From Fenollaria timonensis (lineage in GTDB: Bacteria; Bacillota; Clostridia; Tissierellales; Peptoniphilaceae): a stretch of 64,000 bases of DNA. The translations under genes were made by a program, and so were the position numbers. The notes below the pieces were generated by a model. It worked only from the letters and a program-made list of their open reading frames with translations. It did not search any database and was not told the origin of the DNA. Location: contig NZ_LN898230.1 of assembly GCF_001457835.1 (NCBI RefSeq), forward strand, positions 637,600 through 701,599, written 5' to 3'. Position 1 is the stretch's first letter, and each line of letters opens with the position of its first letter. Shown here one piece after another: positions 45,225-55,491 of this stretch.

Positions 45225-46499
45225 TTATAATGATATCTTCCCTGCGTCTATAAGGTTTTGTAAGGCTATCATTAAGCCAAGTTTACCTTGTTCTAAGGAC
45301 ATAGATCCTTGGAAATATGCTATATACGGCTCTCTTATGGGACCATCAGCTGAAATCTCTATGGATGAACCGTCTATAAAGCTGCCTGATGCCATGATTA
45401 TCTTGTTTTCATAGCCTGGCATGTCCCAAGGCTCTGGCGTTAAGAATGAGTCAACGCAAGCTGCCTTTTGGATCGATTTACAGAACTTTATAAGTATATC
45501 TGGGTCTTTGAACTTTATTGCACAAACAATATCTGATTTATGCTCGTTATATTCAGGTGTGCACTCAAAGCCAAGCTTTGTAAATACATATGAGAACAAG
45601 CTTTGAGTCTTTAAAGCTTCACATACTACTCGTGGCGACATGTATAAGCCTTGAAGTGTTGTTCTAAGCGTGCCATAAGATAAGCCTAGCTCTTTACCAA
45701 GGCCTGGTGCATATAAACGGTCTGCAGCTAGCTCTATAAGATCTTTTCTGCCTACTAAGTAACCGCCACCTAAACTTATACCAGCACCAAGATTTTTAAG
45801 CAGTGATCCAGCTATGATATCAGCGCCGATATCTGTTGGCTCAATACTATCAGTAAATTCTCCATAGCAATTGTCATACATTATAACAATATCTGGATGC
45901 TTCTCTTTAAACTTAAGCATATCATCTTTTATTGCGTGAAGATTGATTGCCTTTCTAAATTCGTAGCCAATTGACCTTTGCACGACTATAGCTTTGGTAT
46001 TTTTTGTGATTTTCGCTTCTAAGGCATCAAAATCGATCGTAGCGCCTTTTAGCTCCACTTGGCTATACATTATACCTTTTTTCATTAATGAGTCCCTTAA
46101 ATCGCCAATTAAGCCTATACTTTTTTGTATAGTGTCATAAGGAGTGCCAGTTACGTATATAAATTCATCTCCATGGTCAAGAATTGAGGAAAGCATTATA
46201 TATATAGCATGAGTACCAGAAACTATAGAAGTTCTTACTAAAGCATCTTCTGCATTGAAGATGTCTTTGAAAATTTCTTCAATTTTGTCTCTACCGATAT
46301 CTCCATAACCATAACCAGTAGCATAGTAAAAGTCTGATGCAGCTAAGTTATTTTTTTGCATAGCATGTATAACTTTTATTTGATTGATCTCTTTATTTTT
46401 TTCATACTCTTTGTATGTTTCGCTTAATTCATCACTTGCGTCATTAACTAAATTTATGACAGCATCTGATAAATCGTATTTTTTGTAAATATTATTCAT
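45225..46499 (-). CDS. PLP-dependent enzyme, methionine gamma-lyase-like / aluminium-resistance family (YnbB-like)
   Basis: A 424-residue fold-type I PLP protein. N-terminal SETYKEYEKNKEINQIKVIHA, FYYATGYGYGDIGRDKIEEIF and the SIVSGTHAIY cofactor-binding segment are typical of this COG4100 family; the PLP lysine is probably in AGSLLKNLGAGISLGGGYLVG. The name aluminium resistance is historical and the reaction is not established, with Cys/Met beta- or gamma-lyase activity suggested. It overlaps miaA by 8 bp; ynbB near miaA is also seen in Bacillus. Confidence 0.83.
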   Translation of the reverse strand: MNNIYKKYDLSDAVINLVNDASDELSETYKEYEKNKEINQIKVIHAMQKNNLAASDFYYATGYGYGDIGRDKIEEIFKDIFNAEDALVRTSIVSGTHAIYIMLSSILDHGDEFIYVTGTPYDTIQKSIGLIGDLRDSLMKKGIMYSQVELKGATIDFDALEAKITKNTKAIVVQRSIGYEFRKAINLHAIKDDMLKFKEKHPDIVIMYDNCYGEFTDSIEPTDIGADIIAGSLLKNLGAGISLGGGYLVGRKDLIELAADRLYAPGLGKELGLSYGTLRTTLQGLYMSPRVVCEALKTQSLFSYVFTKLGFECTPEYNEHKSDIVCAIKFKDPDILIKFCKSIQKAACVDSFLTPEPWDMPGYENKIIMASGSFIDGSSIEISADGPIREPYIAYFQGSMSLEQGKLGLMIALQNLIDAGKISL

Positions 46500-47448
46500 T
46501 CTTCCACCTTTTCATTATGTCATTATATATTGTATTAATTGTTTGCTCTATATCTTCAAAGTTCATATCAATGAAATTTGCTTCACTTTCACGTCTAAAC
46601 CATGTCAATTGTCTTTTTGCATAGTTCCTAGACTTTTGCTTAATCAGCTCAATAGCTCTTTCATAAGTAATTTCTCCTTGCAGATAACTTATAAGCTCTT
46701 TATATCCAATAGCGAGGAGAGCTCTATTTGAAGCAACTTCCTCACTACTCATATCCTTTATAATGTCTTTAACTTCATCTAAGAGACCAGCTGCAAACAT
46801 CTTGTCAACTCTTTTATTGATTCTATCATATAAAAGCCCTCTATCTGTTTGAAGTATATAGATTAGCTTATCATATTCGTCATTGTATTCTCTGAAGTTT
46901 TTGTTTTCTTCGCTGTATTTATTGCCACTCTTGTATATAACCTCTAAAGCTCTAATTATCCTGAAAGTATCATTCACACTAAGCTTTTCAGCATATTCTG
47001 GATCAAGCTCTTTTAATTTATTATATAAATGCTCCTTGCCATATAGTTCTGCTTCTTTATTAAGCTTTTCTCTAAGCTCTTTATCTTCAGCTTCACTACT
47101 AAAGTCTAGCTTATATAATAAGGAATTGATATATAGACCCGTTCCACCTATGATTATAGGGATTGTGCCGCGCTCATTCATATCACTAATTAGCTTTTTT
47201 GCCTTCTTTTGATAATCGTAGACAGAGAAATTATCATGAATGCTGACTTCGTCTATCATATGATGCTTAATACCAGACATCTCTTCGTCAGTGACTTTTG
47301 CAGTCCCAATGCTCATTTCTTTATATATCTGCATTGAATCAGATGAGATTATCTCAGCATTTCCAAGCTTTTTAGCGAGCTCAACAGCGACCTTTGATTT
47401 TCCAATACCAGTTGGTCCTGATATAACTATAATTTTTTCTTTCATCAT
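46492..47448 (-). CDS. miaA: tRNA dimethylallyltransferase
   Basis: Adds a dimethylallyl group to N6 of A37 in tRNAs reading UNN codons, the substrate step for MiaB in the same operon. The 318-residue protein starts with the P-loop ISGPTGIGKSKVAVELA, followed by SSDSMQIYKEMSIGTAK, the GGTGLYINSLLY motif and IGYKELISYL near the C-terminus with the KQRSRNYAKRQ-type element (KQKSRNYAKRQLTWFR). It overlaps mutL by 4 bp. Confidence 0.96.
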   Translation of the reverse strand: MMKEKIIVISGPTGIGKSKVAVELAKKLGNAEIISSDSMQIYKEMSIGTAKVTDEEMSGIKHHMIDEVSIHDNFSVYDYQKKAKKLISDMNERGTIPIIIGGTGLYINSLLYKLDFSSEAEDKELREKLNKEAELYGKEHLYNKLKELDPEYAEKLSVNDTFRIIRALEVIYKSGNKYSEENKNFREYNDEYDKLIYILQTDRGLLYDRINKRVDKMFAAGLLDEVKDIIKDMSSEEVASNRALLAIGYKELISYLQGEITYERAIELIKQKSRNYAKRQLTWFRRESEANFIDMNFEDIEQTINTIYNDIMKRWKNE

Positions 47449-49394
47449 TGTATCCTATAGAACATCTTTTCAATCATATTCTTCTTAAGTATAATCATGC
47501 TTGGCCTGCCATGAGGACAAGTAGTTGGATACTTACACTTCTTAAGGTCTTCGATAAGTTTATCTATCTCAATATTAGATATCTTGTCTCCAGCCTTAAT
47601 AGCATTTTTACAAGCGTATTTCATGATCTTTTCTACTTTATAGTCATAGATATTCGTCTTTTCTTCATCAAGTATACCAATTATATCTTTAATTAAGTCT
47701 AAGCTGTAATTACCGCCAAATATTATAGGTATACTTCTTACTACAACATTATGATCAGGATATATATCTATAGTAAAACCAAATTTATTAAGTAAATCCA
47801 TGTTTTCTTTTATAGTTTCTTCCTCATTAACTGTTAGCTTTATAGGGCTTAGGCCTTCTATATATTGAGAATTTACTTTAGAATTCTTAAATTTTTCAGA
47901 AAACTCTTCGTAAAGAATCCTTTCATGCGCCGCATGTTGATCTATCATAACAACAAAGTCGTTATTGTAATCATAAAGCAGTATGAAGGTATTGAATAAA
48001 ACGCCTTCTATCTTATAAGCATCAAGTATATTAATATCATCCATGACTATTCTGTTTTTATCATCTTCCGTTCTTTCGTCAAATATTAATATCTCTTCAT
48101 ATTCTTGTGAAGACTTTTTAATATCTTTATTTCTATTTTGTAATAAATTTATTTCATTTGTGAACTCGTCATCATCAAAGACTGGTATATCTGCATTATT
48201 TTGATCTATATCAATACGTTCGTTATTTATAAATTCATCATCATATTCAGTATCATTAGATTTAGCATAAACTGCCTTATCTTGGGCCCTCGTATCATCT
48301 TCATAAGTAATTCTTACTGCAGCATCACTAGCTTCTTCATCTTTTTCAACTATATTAAGCTTAGTCTCCTCTTCCCTCTCATCTTTTTTATCGGAAAAAG
48401 CTATCTTAAGCTCAACATCGCTATTGATGACGCGCTTTAGATTAGAGTTAAGTAAAATAAGTAGTTCATCCATGTCTTGTATCTTAACCTCAGTTTTAGC
48501 TGGATGTATGTTCACGTCAAGCATGCTAGGATCTATATCTATAAACAAGAAGAATACAGGGAATCTATTTAAAGGTATAGTAGATTTATAAGCTTCATTA
48601 ATTACCTTGTTTATAGCGTCATTTTTAACGGTTCTATTATTTATATAAAGAAGCTGATTTTTCTTGTTGCTTCTATATAGAAGATTATTCGATATATAGC
48701 CTCTAATCTTAAACTTATCGCTTTCTATATTAACTTCCTTCATATTTATGGCTGTATCATAACCATAAAGGCTGTTGATCCTTTCGTATAAGCTTTGATC
48801 ACTAAATAAGTCAAAAATAAGCTTATCATTATTCATATACTTAAAGCCTATACTAGGATTTGCTATAGCAAGCCTATAAAGAAGATCATTTATAAGATTT
48901 GACTCATAAGTATCTTTTTTTAGAAATTTCTTTCTTGCAGGAATATTATAAAAGATATCTTCGACTATTATGGATGTACCTTTATTAGTGGAAATATTTT
49001 CTATCCTTTTATTGCCATTAAAAAAGCTGATTTTAGATCCAATCTCTTCATCTTCGGTCTTACTTATAAGTGTAACATTGCTTATAGCTTTGATGCTTGC
49101 CAATGCCTCGCCTCTGAAACCCATAGTGTGTATCCTATATAAGTCATCAACATTCTCGATTTTGCTCGTAGAGTGCTTAATAAAGGCGAGATTAACGTCT
49201 TCTCTGTTTATTCCGCTGCCATTGTCAGAAATTGATATCTTTCTTTTTCCGCCATCATATATCTTGATAATGATATTTGTAGCGCCTGCATCTATTGAAT
49301 TTTCTACAAGTTCTTTGACAACTGATACCGGTCTCTCAATAACCTCGCCTGCAGCTATCTTTTCAACTGTTTCTTTTGATAGTACTTTTATCAT
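47445..49394 (-). CDS. mutL: DNA mismatch repair protein MutL
   Basis: Mismatch repair ATPase with endonuclease function, 649 residues. N-terminal GHKL ATPase (GEVIERPVSVVKELVENS, DAGATNI, DNGSGI, HTMGFRGEALASI) and transducer domain, an acidic linker (about 320-440), and the C-terminal dimerisation domain carrying the endonuclease motif IDQHAAHERILYEEF and a late CPHGRPS. These mark a nicking MutL of the kind found in bacteria without MutH. It follows mutS directly. Confidence 0.97.
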   Translation of the reverse strand: MIKVLSKETVEKIAAGEVIERPVSVVKELVENSIDAGATNIIIKIYDGGKRKISISDNGSGINREDVNLAFIKHSTSKIENVDDLYRIHTMGFRGEALASIKAISNVTLISKTEDEEIGSKISFFNGNKRIENISTNKGTSIIVEDIFYNIPARKKFLKKDTYESNLINDLLYRLAIANPSIGFKYMNNDKLIFDLFSDQSLYERINSLYGYDTAINMKEVNIESDKFKIRGYISNNLLYRSNKKNQLLYINNRTVKNDAINKVINEAYKSTIPLNRFPVFFLFIDIDPSMLDVNIHPAKTEVKIQDMDELLILLNSNLKRVINSDVELKIAFSDKKDEREEETKLNIVEKDEEASDAAVRITYEDDTRAQDKAVYAKSNDTEYDDEFINNERIDIDQNNADIPVFDDDEFTNEINLLQNRNKDIKKSSQEYEEILIFDERTEDDKNRIVMDDINILDAYKIEGVLFNTFILLYDYNNDFVVMIDQHAAHERILYEEFSEKFKNSKVNSQYIEGLSPIKLTVNEEETIKENMDLLNKFGFTIDIYPDHNVVVRSIPIIFGGNYSLDLIKDIIGILDEEKTNIYDYKVEKIMKYACKNAIKAGDKISNIEIDKLIEDLKKCKYPTTCPHGRPSMIILKKNMIEKMFYRIQ

Positions 49395-51947
49395 CTAATC
49401 ACCTAATTTTTTTGCTCTTTCAATTATCTTATTTAGCTCGTTTAGAGCATCCATTGGGGTCATTGCATTTATGTCTATATTTTTGATTGAATCTACATAA
49501 GATCTGTACTTGTATTCATCTAAGCTAATGTTAGTCGTTTCTTTCTCTTTTTTTCTAACGCTAAGGTCCTGGTATTCAAGCCTATCCATCATCTCTTGTG
49601 CGCTTGATATAACCTCATCATTAATGCCGCTAAGCTTTGCTACATATATGCCGTAGCTCTTGTCTTGCGCTTCGTTTTTAATCTTTCTCAAGAATATAAG
49701 ATCTTCACCATCATCTAATATATCCATAGATATTTGCTCAACATTTTTAAACTTTTCAGTTAAATGAGGTATCTCGTGATAGTGCGTACTGAATATGGTC
49801 TTAGCCTTAATCTTCTTTGATATATACTCAAGTATTGCAAAGGCTATGGATAAGCCATCGTTAGTGCTAGTTCCTCTGCCTACTTCGTCTAAAACAATGA
49901 AGCTATCTTTTGTCGCAAACTTTAGTATCTCATTTACTTCTTTCATCTCAACCATAAATGTCGAATTGCCTCTAGATATATCATCTGATGCGCCTATCCT
50001 AGTAAATATCCTATCTACTATAGGTAATTTTGCCTCGTTTGCTGGAACGAAGGAGCCTATTTGATTTAAGTATAAGGATATAGCTATCTGTCTCATATAA
50101 GTCGATTTACCGCTCATATTTGGCCCTGTGATGACTTTTATATACTTATTGCTATCAAAGTATACATCGTTCTCAATAAAGGCAGTATCTTTGAGATTTT
50201 TCTCAATAACTGGATGTCTTGAATTTTTTAATACAAGATCTTCATCGCTTATACTTGCCCTTACATATTTATTCTTTCTAGCAATATATGCAAGATTAAC
50301 TATAAAGTCAAGATATGCAATCTTTTCGCTTAAGTTCTTTATCCTAGATAAGCTATCTAATAATTTATTTTTGATATCATTAAATAGCTCTCTCTCAAGT
50401 GATTCAAATCTATCTTTTGCTGTAAGTATCTCTGTTTCAAGAGCTTTAAGCTCTTCTGTTACGAACCTTTCACTATTAACAAGAGTAGCTCTTTTCATAA
50501 AATAGTCAGGAACCATATTTAAGTTAGATTTAGTAACCTCATAGAAATAACCAAGTATCTTATTATATTTTATCTTTAAATTTTTAATCTTTGTATTTTT
50601 TCTGTCCTTATCCTCAAGTAGTAGTATCTCTTTTAAAGAATCATTTTGTAGGCTTCTGTATTTATCAAGCTCCTCGTTGTAATTAAGCTTAATTATATAT
50701 TCACTTTCCATTGAATCTATCGCTAGATCAATTAGCTTAACTAAGTCATCTAAGTCATAAAACTTGAAATTCTCTTTAATATTTTCATCTTTTATAATAG
50801 CTACAGCATTTTCAGCGTAGATAATATAGTCCTTAAGCCTTAGCATATCCTGCTTTGTAACTGTAATCTCATTGATTCTGTTGGAAATTCTGTCTATGTC
50901 ACGAATATTCTTAAGATAGTTTCGTATGCCTGTCATTTCTATCTCATTTTTATAAAAATATTCGACTAAATCAAGTCTATCGTTTATATCACTAGCGTTG
51001 ACAAGCGGCTTTAGCATAGCATTTTTAAGGTATCTTAAGCCCATAGCTGTCTTTGTATCATTAAGTATATCAAATAATGTTTTTGATTTAGTATTATAAG
51101 ATGAGTCTATCTCTAGATTTAGCCTAGTTTGATCATCTAAGACCATTGTCTTTACATTATCATTGATATTTTCAAACTTAAAGTGCTTCAAATCATTCTT
51201 TTGAGTGTATTCAAGATAATTTATAAGATAATAGATAGCAATAGCTTTTCTATATTCATTTTTCTTGAGGCTTATATTATGGCTATCTTTTAAAATTGCT
51301 ATGATATCATCAAGATTTTTTTCTACTCTATAAGTCTTTACATAGTCAAGAGATTTTTTATTTAGATACGTAATAAGGTCTTCTATATCTTTATAGTCAT
51401 CATTAATAAAGACTTCGGCAACATTGTACTTAAATATGCTGTCAACGACATCATATATACTGCCCTTAAGAATGTAGTCATGAGCATCAATATCGCCTGT
51501 CAGGTAGTCGCACTTGACGATTGATGCACCAATATCGTCTATATATAGGTAGATGATATACTTATTTAGCTCTTCTTCGCTTGATGTTGTTCCTGGCGTA
51601 ACTATCTTTACTATGTCTCTTTTAACAAGGCCTTGAGCTAGTCTTGGGTCTTCTACTTGATCGACAATTATAACTTTTTTATTATTTTGACCAAGCTTAT
51701 TGATGTAGACGTCAACAGCTTTAGCAGGCACGCCGCACATAGGCGCTCTTTCATCTAGACCGCAGTCGCGTCCTGTTAAGACTAAGTCAAGTATCTCACT
51801 TGCTTCAACTGCATCATCGAAAAACATTTCAAAGAAGTCGCCAATCCTATACATGACTATAGCATCTTGATTCTTTTCTTTAAGTTCTACATACTCCTTC
51901 ATCATAGGAGATAATTTATCTTTATCAATCTTCAACTTTCTCACCAT
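49395..51947 (-). CDS. mutS: DNA mismatch repair protein MutS
   Basis: Mismatch recognition ATPase of 850 residues. The mismatch-binding domain at the N-terminus has the MYRIGDFFEMFFDDA stretch with the intercalating Phe; the C-terminal ATPase has Walker A GPNMSGKSTYMRQIA, DEVGRGTSTNDGLSIA and STHYHEI. It overlaps the end of miaB by 23 bp, showing translational coupling between tRNA modification and repair genes. Confidence 0.97.
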   Translation of the reverse strand: MVRKLKIDKDKLSPMMKEYVELKEKNQDAIVMYRIGDFFEMFFDDAVEASEILDLVLTGRDCGLDERAPMCGVPAKAVDVYINKLGQNNKKVIIVDQVEDPRLAQGLVKRDIVKIVTPGTTSSEEELNKYIIYLYIDDIGASIVKCDYLTGDIDAHDYILKGSIYDVVDSIFKYNVAEVFINDDYKDIEDLITYLNKKSLDYVKTYRVEKNLDDIIAILKDSHNISLKKNEYRKAIAIYYLINYLEYTQKNDLKHFKFENINDNVKTMVLDDQTRLNLEIDSSYNTKSKTLFDILNDTKTAMGLRYLKNAMLKPLVNASDINDRLDLVEYFYKNEIEMTGIRNYLKNIRDIDRISNRINEITVTKQDMLRLKDYIIYAENAVAIIKDENIKENFKFYDLDDLVKLIDLAIDSMESEYIIKLNYNEELDKYRSLQNDSLKEILLLEDKDRKNTKIKNLKIKYNKILGYFYEVTKSNLNMVPDYFMKRATLVNSERFVTEELKALETEILTAKDRFESLERELFNDIKNKLLDSLSRIKNLSEKIAYLDFIVNLAYIARKNKYVRASISDEDLVLKNSRHPVIEKNLKDTAFIENDVYFDSNKYIKVITGPNMSGKSTYMRQIAISLYLNQIGSFVPANEAKLPIVDRIFTRIGASDDISRGNSTFMVEMKEVNEILKFATKDSFIVLDEVGRGTSTNDGLSIAFAILEYISKKIKAKTIFSTHYHEIPHLTEKFKNVEQISMDILDDGEDLIFLRKIKNEAQDKSYGIYVAKLSGINDEVISSAQEMMDRLEYQDLSVRKKEKETTNISLDEYKYRSYVDSIKNIDINAMTPMDALNELNKIIERAKKLGD

Positions 51948-53301
51948 TCATAGAAAATGATTTAACATCATTTATTATTACTTTAATAATATTGCCAATG
52001 TCTTCTTCATTTGCTTTAAAGTTTACTAATTTAAACTCTTCGGATCTACCTGAGTAGAAATTTTCATCTTTTTGAGATTTTCCTTCTACTAATACATTTA
52101 GTGTTTTACCTAGGTACATCTTGTTCTTTTCTAAGCTAATATCGTTTTGAACCTCGATTAGTTTTTGTAGTCTTGCGTTTTTAATATCATCAGGAATTTG
52201 ATTTTCCATCTTAGCAGCAAGAGTACCTGGTCTTATTGAATATATAAAGGTAAAGGCTTGATCGTAGCCAACAGTTTTAACTAGATCAATAGTATCTTCA
52301 AAATCCCTATCACTTTCGTCTGGAAAACCTACTATGATGTCTGTAGATAAGGCAATATCACGTTTTAAGGATTTAATAAGCTCTATCTTTTCTAGATAAT
52401 CTTCTCTAGTGTATTTTCTATTCATAAGCTTAAGTATTCTATTTGAGCCAGATTGCACTGGTATATGCAAGAATGGCATAAGTTTATCTATCTCATCAAA
52501 GGCATATATAAGCTCTTTAGATATATCCTTAGGATGAGACGTCATAAACCTGATTCTTTCAAGGCCATCTATATCAGCAATCTTATAGATAAGATCAGTA
52601 AATAAAATTTTGGGATCTAAGGTTTTTCCGTATGAGTTAACATTTTGACCAAGAAGCGTCACTTCTTTTACGCCGCCATCAACAAGGTGCTTAATCTCGG
52701 CTATTATATCCTTAGCCTCTCTTGATACTTCCCTGCCTCTAGTGTATGGTACAATGCAATATGTACAAAAATTATCGCAGCCATACATAATATTGACATA
52801 AGACTTGAAATTATATCTTCTATTTTGGCCAATCTTTTCTCTTGTCTTTAGATTGATTTGATCAATATTGATAACTTGTTTTTTTGTAGATAGATGTTCT
52901 TCAAGCAAATCTTCTAAAATGGCAATGGAATTAGTTCCAAATATGATGTCTACGTGTTTGAATTTTTCTTCTAGAAATTCTCTTGAAGAGTCAATCTCCA
53001 TAACACAGCCGCAAACCATAATGATCTTTTTTAAATTATTTGCTTCCATTAGATGCTTTAAATCACCTAAGTTGCCTAATAGTTTATTCTCTGCATTTTG
53101 CCTTACAGCGCATGTATTGAATATAACTATGTCAGATTCAATCATATCATCTGTCTCTACAAAGCCTAGATTTGATAGTATCCAGCTTATAGACTCGCTG
53201 TCACGCTCGTTCATCTGACAGCCATAGGTTTTAATCATAAAGCTTGGTGATTTTTTATATTTACTTTGATAATCATCGATATATTTTTTTATACTATTCA
53301 A
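51925..53301 (-). CDS. miaB: tRNA-2-methylthio-N6-dimethylallyladenosine synthase
   Basis: Radical SAM methylthiotransferase converting i6A37 to ms2i6A37. The 458-residue protein has the UPF0004 domain (MIKTYGCQMNERDSE, with the further cluster cysteines in NTCAVR and CGCVME), the radical SAM motif YGCDNFCTYCIVPYTRGRE and a C-terminal TRAM domain. It appears to start at TTG 53301 with TAGGAG upstream at a rather long spacing. Only about 24 bp separate it from the upstream palindromic hairpin. Confidence 0.95.
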   Translation of the reverse strand: MNSIKKYIDDYQSKYKKSPSFMIKTYGCQMNERDSESISWILSNLGFVETDDMIESDIVIFNTCAVRQNAENKLLGNLGDLKHLMEANNLKKIIMVCGCVMEIDSSREFLEEKFKHVDIIFGTNSIAILEDLLEEHLSTKKQVINIDQINLKTREKIGQNRRYNFKSYVNIMYGCDNFCTYCIVPYTRGREVSREAKDIIAEIKHLVDGGVKEVTLLGQNVNSYGKTLDPKILFTDLIYKIADIDGLERIRFMTSHPKDISKELIYAFDEIDKLMPFLHIPVQSGSNRILKLMNRKYTREDYLEKIELIKSLKRDIALSTDIIVGFPDESDRDFEDTIDLVKTVGYDQAFTFIYSIRPGTLAAKMENQIPDDIKNARLQKLIEVQNDISLEKNKMYLGKTLNVLVEGKSQKDENFYSGRSEEFKLVNFKANEEDIGNIIKVIINDVKSFSMNGEKVED

Positions 53302-53325
53302 TATATGTCTTACTCCTAACTAATT

Positions 53326-53349
53326 AAAGGCACGCCTAGGCGTGCCTTT
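53326..53349 (-). terminator. Perfect palindromic hairpin between ispH-rpsA and miaB
   Basis: AAAGGCACGC, loop CTAG, GCGTGCCTTT, a perfect GC-rich stem. The following minus-strand sequence TTTAATTAG is a weak T-tract, so termination may be partial, allowing read-through into miaB-mutS-mutL-miaA, for which no separate promoter was found. Confidence 0.75.
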
Positions 53350-53361
53350 AAAAATCAATTA

Positions 53362-55491
53362 TTATTGTTCTTCTGATTCAGAATTTTCTATTGCATTTTT
53401 AAATAACGCACCCATATCTTCTGATAAGTCATCATTTTGTACAGGTAATTCTTTTACTTCAGCTTCCTTTATTTCTTTTTCTTCAACTTCAGGTTTTTCT
53501 TCTTCATGAACTTCTTCAGCTGCTGGAGCTTCTTCTTCGTATTCTTGTTCTTCTTCTTCTTCTTCTTCTACTGGTTCTTCAAGTCTTCTCTTAGATACAC
53601 TAACCTTCTTGTCTTCATGAATTTCAGTAATCATAACTTCGAAGCGATCGCCAACTTTTAATACGTCCTTTGGATCATTAACTCTCTTATGAGAAATTTG
53701 TGAAACGTGTAGTAAAGCATCTACGCCTTCCATAATTCTAACGAAAGCGCCGTATGATTCAATATTAACAACTTCTACTTCAACAACATCGCCTTCGTGG
53801 TATTTTTCTGTAAATACTGTCCATGGTTCAGGTACTGTTTGTTTTAATCCAAGTGAAATTCTATTTCTTTCTTTATCTACTGATAAAACTTTAACTTCGA
53901 TTTCTTCACCTTGTTTTAAAACTTCCTTAGGATTTCTAATTCTTCCCCATGTAAGGTCTGTGATGTGAACTAAGCCATCGATTCCGCCTAGGTCAATGAA
54001 AGCACCATAATCAACGATTCTAGCTACTATACCTTTGACTATTTCTCCTTCTTTGATGTTTTCCCAAGCTTCTTCTCTCTTCTTATCAAGCTCTTTCTTT
54101 TCAACAGCTTTTCTAGAGAATACTAATCTTCTTTTATTTATATCAACGTCGATAATTACAACGTCTAGATTTTGTCCAACAAATTCTTCAAGGTTTTCTT
54201 TATATCTAACTGATACTAATGAAGCTGGTATAAATCCTTGGATTCCGTTGTAGTTAACAATCAAGCCACCTTTAGTGACAGATTTAACTTTTACAGAAAC
54301 TACTTCGTCTCTTTCCTTAACTTCTTCAATCTTTTCCCAAACTTCCATTTCTTTCAACTTCTTAGTTGATAGAACTACGTTACCTTCTCCATCGTCAATC
54401 TTAACTACATAAACTTTGATTTTATCGCCTTGTTTATATAGATCCTTTGGATTAACATCTTCTTCAGCTAGGTCTTCTTTTTTGATTATACCGTCGCTTC
54501 TAAAGTTGATGTTAACACTAACATCGTTGTCAGTTACATAAAGAACTTCACCTTCAATGATTTCGCCTCTTGATATTCTCTTGAAAGAATCATCAATAGC
54601 TTTAATCATTTCATCTTTTTTTGTTTCTTTAGCATCCTCCTTTTTCATTGTTTCATCGTGGTTTAAATTTTCCATTACTTTAATTGCCTCCTTAATTATA
54701 TCATCAGGCACCGAAGCACCTGCTGTAATACCAATATTATAATCTGGTTTTATTAAACTCATGTCCAGCTCATGAATATTTTCAAGTAAATATGTTTTAG
54801 GATTAATAGTTTTCGAAATCTCATACAATTTTTTAGTATTTGAACTGAAATTTGATCCAAAGACTAAAACCATATCTACTTTATTTGCAAGCTCCCTAAC
54901 AGCCTTCTGTCTGTTTTCAGTAGCGTTGCATATAGTGTTAAATACAAGTACATCCTCATTATGCTCTTCTAAGCACTTTGACATCTTATCAAATTTATCA
55001 TGAATGAATGTTGATTGTGCAAAGAATGCAATATGATTTAAGCCAATAATTTCTTTAGCTTCATCTAAATCCTTAATGATGATTGCTTCTGTTTTAGAAT
55101 GAGAAACTATAGCTTTTACTTCTGGATGTTCTTTATCACACGCTATAATAACATTATAACCTATATTTGAATATTTTTCCACTAATTCGTGAATATTTTT
55201 TACTTTTATACAAGTTGTATCGCAAATATTTTTATGATTATCCTCTAGGAGCTTAGTATTTTCAATGGTTTCACCATGCGCGCGTATGATTATATTATTT
55301 GAAAATATTTTTTTATAATCATCAATTTTTTTTAGCCCACGTCTAGTAAAATCATCGATAACTGTTTGATTGTGAATTAAGTCACCAACTATCTCCGCTT
55401 CTTTATTTTCTTTTAAAAAATCATTTGCTTTTTTTACGGCCAATCTAACCCCAGAACAAAAGCCGTAGTATTTTGCTAAATATATCTTCAT
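53362..55491 (-). CDS. ispH-rpsA: Fusion: IspH (HMBPP reductase) + ribosomal protein S1-like domains
   Basis: A 709-residue bifunctional protein. Residues 1 to about 280 are IspH/LytB, the last MEP-pathway enzyme making IPP and DMAPP; its iron-sulfur cysteines are in YYGFCSGVR, CDTTC and FNTICNATENR. From about 300 to 630 there are four S1 RNA-binding domains (for example VKGIVARIVDYGAFIDLGGI and VEVVNIESYGAFVRIMEGVD), then an acidic Glu-rich tail of about 75 residues. The same fusion is known in Clostridia. It overlaps plsC as TAATG. The MEP pathway also feeds MiaA, encoded downstream. Confidence 0.95.
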   Translation of the reverse strand: MKIYLAKYYGFCSGVRLAVKKANDFLKENKEAEIVGDLIHNQTVIDDFTRRGLKKIDDYKKIFSNNIIIRAHGETIENTKLLEDNHKNICDTTCIKVKNIHELVEKYSNIGYNVIIACDKEHPEVKAIVSHSKTEAIIIKDLDEAKEIIGLNHIAFFAQSTFIHDKFDKMSKCLEEHNEDVLVFNTICNATENRQKAVRELANKVDMVLVFGSNFSSNTKKLYEISKTINPKTYLLENIHELDMSLIKPDYNIGITAGASVPDDIIKEAIKVMENLNHDETMKKEDAKETKKDEMIKAIDDSFKRISRGEIIEGEVLYVTDNDVSVNINFRSDGIIKKEDLAEEDVNPKDLYKQGDKIKVYVVKIDDGEGNVVLSTKKLKEMEVWEKIEEVKERDEVVSVKVKSVTKGGLIVNYNGIQGFIPASLVSVRYKENLEEFVGQNLDVVIIDVDINKRRLVFSRKAVEKKELDKKREEAWENIKEGEIVKGIVARIVDYGAFIDLGGIDGLVHITDLTWGRIRNPKEVLKQGEEIEVKVLSVDKERNRISLGLKQTVPEPWTVFTEKYHEGDVVEVEVVNIESYGAFVRIMEGVDALLHVSQISHKRVNDPKDVLKVGDRFEVMITEIHEDKKVSVSKRRLEEPVEEEEEEEQEYEEEAPAAEEVHEEEKPEVEEKEIKEAEVKELPVQNDDLSEDMGALFKNAIENSESEEQ

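Noticed and set aside
45225-46499. True aluminium-resistance function
   Set aside because: The label comes from an old family name; the sequence shows a PLP lyase-like enzyme and nothing metal-specific.
54610-54660. AAGGAGG inside the ispH-rpsA frame as an internal ribosome-binding site for separate S1 protein
   Set aside because: The next in-frame ATG is about 26 bp away, too far for initiation, and the motif arises from Lys-Glu-Asp codons in the linker.
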